A stretch of DNA of 6,488 nt from Bacteroidota bacterium (GTDB taxonomy: Bacteria > Bacteroidota > Bacteroidia > Chitinophagales > Saprospiraceae): assembly GCA_024277695.1 (NCBI GenBank), contig JAJRUR010000044.1, positions 1 to 6,488 of the forward strand. Direction: 5' to 3'. The notes beneath the pieces are model-generated. The model saw nothing but the letters and a program-made list of their open reading frames with translations. It had not been told where the DNA came from and did no database searches. The number at the start of each line of letters is the position of its first letter. The first letter of the stretch is position 1. Position numbers and translations under genes: made by a program. Positions 1 to 6,273 of the stretch are shown here, in pieces.

Positions 1-102
1 ATAACTAAATAACTGATCTAATGCTAGGGGTATGATAATTTTTGCAACCATAAGTGTAGAAAAATAGCATTAATTAAAAGAATAACACCATTTCCACTTC
101 TG

Positions 103-339
103 CTAATTTCTTCGAACGATTATTCTTCGGCTCACTTGCGTGTCGTGATTTGTAAGCCTTAATAGATATACTCCATCAGAAAGCCGGGGGAGATGTATTT
201 TTGTAGGCAACAAAACCTCCTGCTGATTATAAAGCTGTCTTCCATTTATATCCATTAATCGAATACTGGTCTTTAACGGAGTGTCAGAGTCTATAAGAAT
301 ATAATCTGATGATGGATTTGGTGCGATCGATATATGCTC
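103..339 (-). other. T9SS type A C-terminal sorting domain
   Basis: The last ~77 residues follow the Por/T9SS type A pattern: an APNPSSDY opening, a central beta strand with L-M-D-I-N-G-R-Q-L, then L-S-D-G-V-Y-L-L-R-L, and a basic tail ending RRN. The domain targets Sec-exported proteins through the outer membrane and is normally removed, with the passenger released or attached to surface lipopolysaccharide. Confidence 0.9.
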
Positions 340-1665
340 CAATCCAACTTCTGTTGTTGTGCTACTCACTATACAATCTACCACCGGTGCGTCGTCTTTG
401 AACTCCAGATCTTCATCTCCGCTTTGGTACAGAGATACTCCAAAAAAGAATAAAAACATTTCATCGGTAGTCTCTTCACCTACGGAGACATCTACAGGAG
501 GGTTACTTGGGTTGCGCTCGTTATTGGTGGTATTGTCATAAGTAATGGCACCGTAGATTATACTTCCGGAAGGAACCACAATCGGTTTTTTAAATGTATA
601 ATTGAGTTGCCAATCAAAGTCCCATTTAGGAATGTTGATGATGTCTAATGTATCTCCCATTGGTGTGACAGCGTAGGCGTTCATAGACCTTGCGATCAGA
701 TGTGCATGAGGTGAGACAGCCAACAGGACAATATCCGCAGGGATGACTTGGCGCGCATGAAAAGTCTTTATCGTATTGGCCGGTATCCATAACGGGCCAT
801 CCGTCAGATTGCTAAAATGATTAAGGATAGGTACGGCATTGACTCCTCTGATTTCTGCATCCGGATCAGCAAATTTGAAACGAATCGAAGTAGCGTCTTT
901 TTCGCCTGATGATCCTTCAGGATAATGTGTTTGCATCACGATATGTCCACCTCCCGGAATGGAAAATCCAAATCCTTCAGGAGCAATATTGGCACTCCCA
1001 CCGGGCACCCATCCACCGATAAGATTTACAGAATTGCTACCGAAACCACCAAAGCAATAATACCCGGGACCTGGATCTTCCTCATCTAATATGACTACAG
1101 TATTCTCAGCATCCCATCCATATAGGCTATGATGTACGATATTGGTATTGCCGGGTTGTACTTCCGAGCCTATGATCCATTTTTGTTCCATTTCTCCCCA
1201 AGGCTCTACAAAACACCGAAAATCATCTTCATCTACAGCTTGAGAAGTGTATTCTTCAAACTCTATGACAACATCCGGGTCGGGAATGGCCTCTGTAACA
1301 AACTCCGTAGGGGCATCAGGTGCTACATCAGGGTTTCCTTCGGGTGCATCATTATTGACCCAGTCCACAATCGTTTGGATCTGCTCATCTGTCAAGGACA
1401 TATCGTTGCGAAATGCAGTATGACCGCGCTCTGCTCTCCATGGAGGCATAAATTTGGTTTCAACTGCCCATTTTATATTGGCTCGATTGTTAAAAGCATC
1501 CTGATAGCTGAGTAGCGAAAAAGGGGCGATGCCTTCCGGATTGTGACATCCACTGCATTTGTTATAAATGATACAAGCTACGTCTTCTGACCAAGTGACA
1601 GCATCTTGTCCTACAAGCGTGATTAGATTTATAATTGCAAAGAATATAGTGATTAAAATTCTCAT
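103..1665 (-). CDS. Secreted cytochrome c / copper type II monooxygenase-like fusion with T9SS type A sorting domain
   Basis: Predicted extracellular redox enzyme of about 520 residues. Residue numbers count from the ATG at 1665. Residues 1-20 are a signal peptide (MRIL, hydrophobic stretch, ending GQ). A c-type haem module follows, with CSGCH at 37-41 and a candidate axial Met in MPPW at 73. Residues ~128-425 resemble the two copper domains of peptidylglycine alpha-hydroxylating and dopamine beta-monooxygenases. All the ligand motifs can be seen: HH at 178-179 and the His of QTHYP at 247 for the first copper, then HAH at 320-322 and the Met of TTDEM at 403 for the second. Residues ~444-520 are a type A T9SS sorting domain (APNPSSDY, LMDINGRQL, LSDGVYLLRL). 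The frame extends upstream to a TTG at 1701, but that start would put 12 polar or charged residues before the signal peptide, so the ATG is preferred. Known family members hydroxylate C-H bonds using copper and O2. The substrate here is unknown, and the haem module as electron donor is inference. Confidence 0.9.
   Translation of the reverse strand: MRILITIFFAIINLITLVGQDAVTWSEDVACIIYNKCSGCHNPEGIAPFSLLSYQDAFNNRANIKWAVETKFMPPWRAERGHTAFRNDMSLTDEQIQTIVDWVNNDAPEGNPDVAPDAPTEFVTEAIPDPDVVIEFEEYTSQAVDEDDFRCFVEPWGEMEQKWIIGSEVQPGNTNIVHHSLYGWDAENTVVILDEEDPGPGYYCFGGFGSNSVNLIGGWVPGGSANIAPEGFGFSIPGGGHIVMQTHYPEGSSGEKDATSIRFKFADPDAEIRGVNAVPILNHFSNLTDGPLWIPANTIKTFHARQVIPADIVLLAVSPHAHLIARSMNAYAVTPMGDTLDIINIPKWDFDWQLNYTFKKPIVVPSGSIIYGAITYDNTTNNERNPSNPPVDVSVGEETTDEMFLFFFGVSLYQSGDEDLEFKDDAPVVDCIVSSTTTEVGLEHISIAPNPSSDYILIDSDTPLKTSIRLMDINGRQLYNQQEVLLPTKIHLPRLSDGVYLLRLTNHDTQVSRRIIVRRN
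391..1284 (-). other. PHM/DBM-like two-domain copper monooxygenase region
   Basis: Two consecutive beta-sandwich-like domains carry the copper-site motifs in family order: His-His followed by SLYGW, then Gln-Thr-His-Tyr-Pro in the first domain, and Pro-His-Ala-His-Leu, then Asp-Glu-Met-Phe in the second. Known PHM uses three His for its first copper and two His plus one Met for its second. One candidate for each of these six ligands is present. Cys at 151 and 204 (ATG numbering) may form a disulfide. The ligand pattern argues for an active copper protein, but the residues that would set the substrate cannot be read from sequence alone. Confidence 0.8.
1348..1596 (-). other. Cytochrome c-like haem-binding module
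   Basis: This is the N-terminal module of the monooxygenase-like protein, just after the signal peptide. The covalent haem motif is C-S-G-C-H, preceded by an IIYNKC-type helix. It is followed by N-P-E-G-I-A-P-F, a Met in MPPW that suits the sixth iron ligand, and a closing helix (LTDEQIQTIVDWV) typical of small class I cytochromes. The layout matches the planctomycete- and Bacteroidota-type cytochrome domains with the C-x-x-C-H-x-P-E-G-I-A-P signature. Haem attachment would happen in the periplasm before T9SS export. Confidence 0.88.
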
Positions 1666-1818
1666 ATAATTTTTGTTATATCTTTTTAAAACCCCGTCCA
1701 AAAACGAAGATAGGATTATTTGCGGTAATTACTAGGGAGTGCATTCAATTTGTGGTGCATTTTATCTTTCAATATCAAGAAAATATTGGGCAAATGGAGA
1801 ACTACAGTCGGATTTTTC
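1666..1818. other. Intergenic spacer between the two minus-strand genes
   Basis: This AT-rich spacer of about 150 bases lies between the stop of the large repeat protein and the preferred ATG of the monooxygenase-like gene. It has a 6-bp inverted repeat with a 7-base loop at 1770-1788 (CAATAT / ATATTG). On the minus strand no T-run follows it, so it is not a convincing terminator. A near match to the Bacteroidota -7 element (TATCTTCG, 1712-1705) lacks a well-spaced -33 TTG. The two genes may therefore be co-transcribed, or the promoter may be too divergent to see. Confidence 0.5.
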
Positions 1819-2112
1819 CTATCGAATAATCGTAAAATCTCCCTTATAAAGCCTAGTGATACCATCTACGAATTCTATCTCAGCAAAATAGACGAATACT
1901 GCAGGATCTACCGCTCTCCCGTTGAGCGTACCATCCCATATCGTGCGGCTTTGGAGTATGGGCAGGTTTGTTCGTTGGATGACTCCATTACCCCAACGAT
2001 CAAAGATCAGGATGCGTTTTACTTGTTTTACCTCATCGGGATTTCCATAAATACCAAAATAATCATTGCTCCCGTCATGATTAGGTGTGATGGCATTGGG
2101 TATATAGACATT
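1819..2112 (-). other. T9SS type B (gliding-motility-associated) C-terminal sorting domain
   Basis: Residues 1388-1484 match the CHU_C / gliding-associated pattern: V-Y-I-P-N-A-I-T-P-N-H-D-G-S-N-D, then I-L-I-F-D-R-W-G-N, W-D-G-T-L-N-G-R and V-D-P-A-V-F-V-Y, ending Y-K-G-D-F-T-I-I-R. In Flavobacterium, SprB-class proteins carry this type B signal, and it requires partner SprF-like outer-membrane proteins. No SprF-like gene lies in this window. Confidence 0.93.
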
Positions 2113-5100
2113 GCGGTCAAAGATTACTCTTATACGAAGATAATCCGTCGCACTACAGCCCTGATCATCGATTACGGTGACTTGTAGTGTAGTCAATCCG
2201 GGAGAGGGGTCTAAAAAAGCACTAGTAAGCAGACACTGAGTACACTCAATGCGTTCAGGTTTATCCCAAATAATGGTATCGGGATCTATATTCGTAATGA
2301 TCTGGATACTTACGTGATCTCCCGGCGAGATTTCGATGTCACTACCGAGGTCTACAAACACCTCATGCCCTTGATCGATCGTGATTTCGGACTGCCAACT
2401 GCAGTTCGATTCGTTGCGGATGTTCAAAGAGTAGCTACCCGGGAGCAGGCCTCGGATCAGTTTATCCTGAGGAAGGGATATATAGTCGCTCCCATCCACC
2501 GAATAGCTCAGATTGTTTGATTGGGGGGAGACTTGTGTTATTCGGATCGTCCCTGTAGCATCAATACAAGCCGGCGCTATGCTCTGATATTCTACATCCA
2601 ATGCTCTGAAGTTTAACGCTACGTTGATCGTCGAATCACAGCCTGCATCATTCCTTAGCAGTTCTTGACCGGTAGGGTGATTTTGATCGTAGATATTTCC
2701 GTTGATAGTTATGCTTTGGTTATTACAGAGTGTATCATCGATTATCGAGAAAGTCGGCTCTAAAAGTTCTATATTGACCACGATGATCGAGTCGCAACCT
2801 TGTTCATTGGCTGCAGCCAAAAGAATACTATCAGCCAAATGAGAGGCATCAAAGCGTACACCGGCGATCGTAAGAAAATCTCCTCGGCATAAAGTCTCCG
2901 AGATGTGTTGGACCGTAGTGGGGCATAAGGCAGAACATGATCCGGGGTCGAGGAGTTGAAAGCTTACAGAACAGTTTGAGTCAGTAGCATCCGTAATCGT
3001 AATGATGACATTGCCGGCGCCGGCTGAGCCGGATTGAAGTTGAAAAGTTGTTGGCATCCCATAGTTTGCTGTATTGGGAGTGATAGTACCGGTATTGGCA
3101 GATAGTTGGTAACTCGTACTCAAAAGATTCCCTGTAGGGTTGAGTACAAACTCAAGGATATCATCTGAGTTATCAGAGGGTGTGCCATTGTCGGAGCAAG
3201 ATGCCGGTATCTGCCCCGGATCGTCTAGCTGGCAGACATCATCAGAACAAGTTCCTGGATCTGCCAATTCGATGGCAATCGTACAATTGGGATCTGATGC
3301 ATCGGTAATTGTGATAAATAGATTACCGCCTCCGGCTGATCCATTCTGAAGACGGAACACTGTTGCTATGCCATAACTACCACTGGTGGGCATAACTGTA
3401 CCACTACTTACAGTGATATTGTAAGTAGTTCCCAATAGAGTACCTATTGGGTTGAGTTCAAACTGAATGGCATCATCCGTATTATCAGAAGAAGTGCCAT
3501 TATCCAAGCAGATCACTCGATCGAGTCCGGGGTTGCTGAGCTGACAAGCATCATCGGAGCAACTACCCGGATCCAGCAGTTCGATGTCGATGCTACAGTT
3601 TGGATTGGATGCATCGGTAATCGTAATGATGACATTGCCGGCACTGGCCGAACCGGCTTGGAGTTGAAAACTTGTGGGAGCACCGTATGCAGCTGTTGTC
3701 GGGGCAATCGTACCACTGCTGACAGATACATTATAGTTAGTGCCGAGTAATGCGCCGGTGGGATCGAGCACAAAGGCGATGATGTCGTCCGAATTGTCAG
3801 CGGATGTCCCATTATCCAGACAACGAATTTGTTGTAGTCCGGCATTGTCCAATTGACAACTGGCATCAGAACAATGCCCGGGATCCATGAGCTCTATCGA
3901 AAGGCGACACTGTACATCATTGGCATCGATGAGGGTGATAGTGACATCACCGGCACCGGCAGATCCGTTTTGTAGTCTGAAAGATGTAGGCATACCAAAG
4001 GATCCGGTATTTGGAGTAATTGTGCCTGAACTGACTTGTACTATATAGCTGCCGGAGCTTGCATTTCCGAAAGGGTTGAGAACAAATCGGAGATAATCAT
4101 CCGTGCTATCGGCAGGTGTTGCATTATCGACACAGCGAAGACTATCAAGTCCTGCAGAAACTATCTGACAGTTGACACCGGAGCAATTGCCCGGATCTAT
4201 GAGCTCTAAAGTAATGGTACAGTCAGGGTCCAAAGAGTCTCTGACGGTGATAAAAATATTGCCACTACCTGCAGATCCTGTGTTCAGTTGAAAGTTCGTT
4301 GGACTACCATACGGAGCAGAATTGGGTGAAACCATACCACTGCTTACGGTGACGAAATAGCTGTTGCTGAGGTCTATTCCTGAGGGATTGAGTCTGAATC
4401 GAATGATATCATCGGTACTATCTTGAGGAGATGTATTATCGTCACAAATGACCTGATCTAGACCGATATCAGTCAGCAGGCAGTTGTCACAATCTTCTAC
4501 TAAGACATCAATAGTAGCCGGTCGGGCACACTGACCGTCATCGGGCGTAAAGGTCAGGGTGTGCGTACCGACACCTGCGACAGGAGGCTCAAATTCATCA
4601 CCAAAGCTATTGACTCCGGTACCTGTCCATACACCGATGATGCCATCTTGGCGAAAAGGAAGCACTGCAAAGAGGTCATCTTCGCAGAATGGTCCTAAAG
4701 GATCCAATTGGGGAACTACTGCTGAGTCGATTTGTATCTCGATTTGGATTTTTTCCGAACAAGCGTCTGGGGCAGGGTGAAAGGTCGCTATCAGTAGAGG
4801 TCCGTCAGTAGCCGGATTGACCGTTGGTGGAAACCAATACCCGTCAATGCCATTATTAGAAGGAACAGGCAGCACAAATTCATCATCCAATTCGCAAAAA
4901 GGATCGATTGGATCAAAGGTAGGTGTTACTACAGAATTGATGGTTATAGTCATCGAGGTCGTATCTGCACACTCAAAAGCTAAAGGCGTAAAAATGGATT
5001 TGAATACAGGTCCATCAGTAGCCGGATTGACATCCGGAGGATCCCAAGATCCTACAATTCCATCATTGGAAGTGGTGGGCAAAAAGATTCTTATGTCTGT

Positions 5101-6273
5101 CTCACATAGTGGACCTATTGGATCGAAATGAGGTGTAAGGGTCGTATCGATTACTATTTCCATTGTCACCTGTTCCGAACATTCGTCTGTCTGCGGCGTA
5201 AAAGTAGAAGTAAATAGCGGCCCGTCAGTAGAGGGATCTACCTCAGGCGGATCCCAAGTCCCTTCTATTCCATTAGTTGAGGTGGTAGGCAGCGTTACGA
5301 CAGGGTCTGTCTCACAATAAGGGCCAAGTTGGTTAAATGTTGGTGTCACAGGCTCGTATTCGGGGATTGTTACTTCCAGACAACGTTCATTGCCTTGAGC
5401 ATCTCTTACGATTACCGTATATGTACCCGAAGTGACATCTGTGAGGTCTTCAGGGTCATCAAAGTCTCCGGTGCCATCATTGTCCCAGTCAAATGTATAC
5501 GGAGGGAACCCGTTTCGTACTGTAAGGTCTATACCTCCACCGGGTTGAGAGTCTCCGTCACAGGCTGGCGTGATGACTATGTCTACTTCGATTTCGATTT
5601 TATCACCACACTCTCTAAGTTGGACTAGGTCCAAAAAGACATATGTGCGGGGAGCAGGGCAAAGGGAGCCTATAGCAAACCGATTATAAGGTCTTGCCGG
5701 CATAAAACAGTCGGATTGATTAAAAACCCATCCCTGGTCACCCGAAAAGTTGTAGGTCAAAGTACTCAATAAATCCCATTGCGCTCCGGGACAGTCAGTG
5801 CCGGGTGCATTGGGCGGTACATCGATAGCTCCCCAAATTGCCAAATCAAACGGATGTGCCACAGGCCAAGTTGTATTATCCTCATTAAAGCCTAAGTAAG
5901 CACTAAAAAAATACATTTGATTGACATCCATCGGATTAGTACTATTCGTATGTAAAAACTCATTCCAACCCGGCTCATAAACTAATCCTGTACAGGCTTG
6001 ACCATCCGGATATCCGACCGGTGGCGGAACATTTGCAAAGGTCATTCCTCCACAGTCATTGTAGTAATCCGGCGTCGCATTATTAAAGTTAAACCAATTA
6101 TCTGCACATTCGATCATACTCAGTCCATTACAGCACGAGTAATCCTCAAACGATGAATTTAAAAACTGCGAACCCGAAGTATTATCGCATTGTCCTCTAA
6201 GGATGGACGCGATCAGCATAGAGTATAATATTATCTTTACTCTCATTTTGGATGGAGTTAGAACTTCGGTCAT
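1819..6273 (-). CDS. Very large cysteine-rich multi-repeat surface/secreted protein with T9SS type B (gliding-motility-associated) sorting domain
   Basis: A 1484-residue predicted exported protein, probably an adhesin or matrix protein. No catalytic motif is seen. Residues 1-28 are a signal peptide ending RGQ. The cysteine at 29 does not sit in a lipobox (Gln, not Gly or Ala, precedes it), so lipidation is unlikely. Residues ~29-222 are a jelly-roll-like region with NSSFEDY and ATPDYYN, and ~238-305 an SprB-like repeat. Four ~70-residue repeats follow at 309-594, five ~104-residue repeats at 598-1116 and two ~54-residue repeats at ~1121-1224. Then come an SprB-like region (~1227-1301), an Ig/PKD-like region with CTQC (~1303-1385) and the type B sorting domain (1388-1484). 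The start is ATG with an A-rich leader. A second ATG at 6246 would also leave a good signal peptide. The frame is intact throughout. The function is inferred only from architecture. Confidence 0.9.
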   Translation of the reverse strand: MTEVLTPSKMRVKIILYSMLIASILRGQCDNTSGSQFLNSSFEDYSCCNGLSMIECADNWFNFNNATPDYYNDCGGMTFANVPPPVGYPDGQACTGLVYEPGWNEFLHTNSTNPMDVNQMYFFSAYLGFNEDNTTWPVAHPFDLAIWGAIDVPPNAPGTDCPGAQWDLLSTLTYNFSGDQGWVFNQSDCFMPARPYNRFAIGSLCPAPRTYVFLDLVQLRECGDKIEIEVDIVITPACDGDSQPGGGIDLTVRNGFPPYTFDWDNDGTGDFDDPEDLTDVTSGTYTVIVRDAQGNERCLEVTIPEYEPVTPTFNQLGPYCETDPVVTLPTTSTNGIEGTWDPPEVDPSTDGPLFTSTFTPQTDECSEQVTMEIVIDTTLTPHFDPIGPLCETDIRIFLPTTSNDGIVGSWDPPDVNPATDGPVFKSIFTPLAFECADTTSMTITINSVVTPTFDPIDPFCELDDEFVLPVPSNNGIDGYWFPPTVNPATDGPLLIATFHPAPDACSEKIQIEIQIDSAVVPQLDPLGPFCEDDLFAVLPFRQDGIIGVWTGTGVNSFGDEFEPPVAGVGTHTLTFTPDDGQCARPATIDVLVEDCDNCLLTDIGLDQVICDDNTSPQDSTDDIIRFRLNPSGIDLSNSYFVTVSSGMVSPNSAPYGSPTNFQLNTGSAGSGNIFITVRDSLDPDCTITLELIDPGNCSGVNCQIVSAGLDSLRCVDNATPADSTDDYLRFVLNPFGNASSGSYIVQVSSGTITPNTGSFGMPTSFRLQNGSAGAGDVTITLIDANDVQCRLSIELMDPGHCSDASCQLDNAGLQQIRCLDNGTSADNSDDIIAFVLDPTGALLGTNYNVSVSSGTIAPTTAAYGAPTSFQLQAGSASAGNVIITITDASNPNCSIDIELLDPGSCSDDACQLSNPGLDRVICLDNGTSSDNTDDAIQFELNPIGTLLGTTYNITVSSGTVMPTSGSYGIATVFRLQNGSAGGGNLFITITDASDPNCTIAIELADPGTCSDDVCQLDDPGQIPASCSDNGTPSDNSDDILEFVLNPTGNLLSTSYQLSANTGTITPNTANYGMPTTFQLQSGSAGAGNVIITITDATDSNCSVSFQLLDPGSCSALCPTTVQHISETLCRGDFLTIAGVRFDASHLADSILLAAANEQGCDSIIVVNIELLEPTFSIIDDTLCNNQSITINGNIYDQNHPTGQELLRNDAGCDSTINVALNFRALDVEYQSIAPACIDATGTIRITQVSPQSNNLSYSVDGSDYISLPQDKLIRGLLPGSYSLNIRNESNCSWQSEITIDQGHEVFVDLGSDIEISPGDHVSIQIITNIDPDTIIWDKPERIECTQCLLTSAFLDPSPGLTTLQVTVIDDQGCSATDYLRIRVIFDRNVYIPNAITPNHDGSNDYFGIYGNPDEVKQVKRILIFDRWGNGVIQRTNLPILQSRTIWDGTLNGRAVDPAVFVYFAEIEFVDGITRLYKGDFTIIR
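2371..2595 (-). other. Second SprB-like region
   Basis: Residues ~1227-1301 carry A-C-I-D-A-T-G-T-I-R-I, L-S-Y-S-V-D-G, L-L-P-G-S-Y-S-L-N-I-R-N and N-C-S-W, which fit a divergent SprB-like unit. It leads into an Ig/PKD-like linker (to ~1385) with C-T-Q-C and V-T-V-I-D-D-Q-G-C-S-A, the usual module directly before a type B sorting domain. Confidence 0.55.
2602..2913 (-). repeat. Two ~54-residue GCDS repeats
   Basis: Two adjacent units (residues ~1121-1172 and ~1173-1224) share a leading L-C, a T/S-I-x-[IG] strand and a closing G-C-D-S-x-I/T strand. Cysteines lie at 1129/1160 and 1183/1212. Similar C ... GCDS units recur near the C-terminal end of many T9SS type B proteins, so this is a known type of stalk repeat rather than a catalytic domain. 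Confidence 0.75.
2926..4482 (-). repeat. Five tandem ~104-residue (312-bp) four-cysteine repeats
   Basis: Units start at Cys598, 702, 806, 910 and 1014, each exactly 104 residues apart. The last unit is 103 long, ending before Cys1117. Every unit has cysteines at offsets 0, 12, 87 and 99. After the second cysteine comes an acidic motif, C-x-D-N-x-[ST]-x-x-D-x-[ST]-D-D. Later come a Val-Ser-Ser-Gly-like strand, a Y/F-G-x-x-T-x-F segment, G-S-A-x-x-G and a closing D-P-G-x-C-S. Units differ in much of their sequence but never in length inside the frame. They look like beta-sandwich domains with paired disulfides and a possible calcium site. No function is assigned. Confidence 0.93.
4492..5349 (-). 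repeat. Four tandem ~70-residue (210-bp) repeats
   Basis: Units cover residues 309-378, 379-448, 449-518 and ~519-594. The first three are exactly 70 residues long: the leading cysteine falls at 320, 390, 460 and 530, and the second at 365, 435 and 505 (582 in the longer last unit). The shared core is P-x-F-x-x-[IL]-x-P-x-C-E-x-D, then LP-T-T-S, N-G-I-x-G-x-W, P-P-x-V-x-P-x-T-D-G-P and F-T-P. Each unit probably forms one Ig-like sandwich with one disulfide. The fourth unit has diverged to the form W-T-G-T-G-V ... G-V-G-T-H-T-L-T-F, which is common in other Bacteroidota surface proteins. Confidence 0.9.
5359..5562 (-). other. SprB-like repeat
   Basis: Residues ~238-305 fit the SprB repeat pattern: C-D-G-D, then G-G-I-D-L-T-V, F-P-P-Y-T-F-D-W, D-L-T-D-V-T-S-G-T-Y-T-V and D-A-Q-G-N. 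SprB is the mobile surface adhesin of gliding Flavobacterium. This repeat is widespread in surface proteins and does not by itself show gliding. The Asp-rich insert (DWDNDGTGDFDD) could bind calcium, which is inference. Confidence 0.75.
5608..6189 (-). other. N-terminal jelly-roll-like region of the repeat protein
   Basis: Residues ~29-222 follow the signal peptide. The region carries N-S-S-F-E-D-Y, paired cysteines, W-F-N-F-N-N-A-T-P-D-Y-Y-N and a terminal aromatic strand (YVFLDLVQL). This matches a pattern I recall at the start of many Bacteroidota T9SS proteins, where it resembles carbohydrate-binding galactose-binding-like folds (N-P-S-F-E ... W ... T-P-D-Y-F-N). Glycan binding is plausible, but no binding residues can be assigned. 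Confidence 0.55.

Noticed and set aside
19..72. Inverted repeat TAATGCTA / TAGCATTA downstream of the monooxygenase gene as a terminator
   Set aside because: The arms are only 8 bp and AT-rich, with a loop of about 38 bases. No compact hairpin followed by a T-run is present on the minus strand.
359..541. Short plus-strand frames opposite the monooxygenase gene (also 1129-1515)
   Set aside because: These are antisense to strongly conserved copper and cytochrome motifs, and their translations are low in recognisable content.
1770..1788. CAATAT / ATATTG hairpin in the spacer as a terminator of the large gene
   Set aside because: The stem is 6 bp, almost all A-T pairs, with no U-rich tract following on the transcribed strand.
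1750..2187. A 145-codon plus-strand frame over the 3' end of the large gene
   Set aside because: It lies opposite the well-conserved type B sorting domain, and its translation resembles no family. It is a shadow frame.
3513..3866. A 117-codon minus-strand frame inside the 104-residue repeats
   Set aside because: It is an alternate frame of the large repeat gene. The real frame shows clear periodic domains, while this one shows no recognisable features.
2926..5349. The periodic 312-bp and 210-bp repeats as a CRISPR array or other DNA-level repeat system
   Set aside because: The periods are exact multiples of three, the repeats are diverged at DNA level but conserved as protein, and a single open frame runs through them. 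They are protein-domain repeats.
6187..6192. Possible lipoprotein cysteine (Cys29) after the signal peptide of the large protein
   Set aside because: The residue before the cysteine is Gln, and R-G-Q-C does not fit a lipobox, which needs Gly, Ala or Ser directly before Cys. The type B sorting domain already explains the protein's location.
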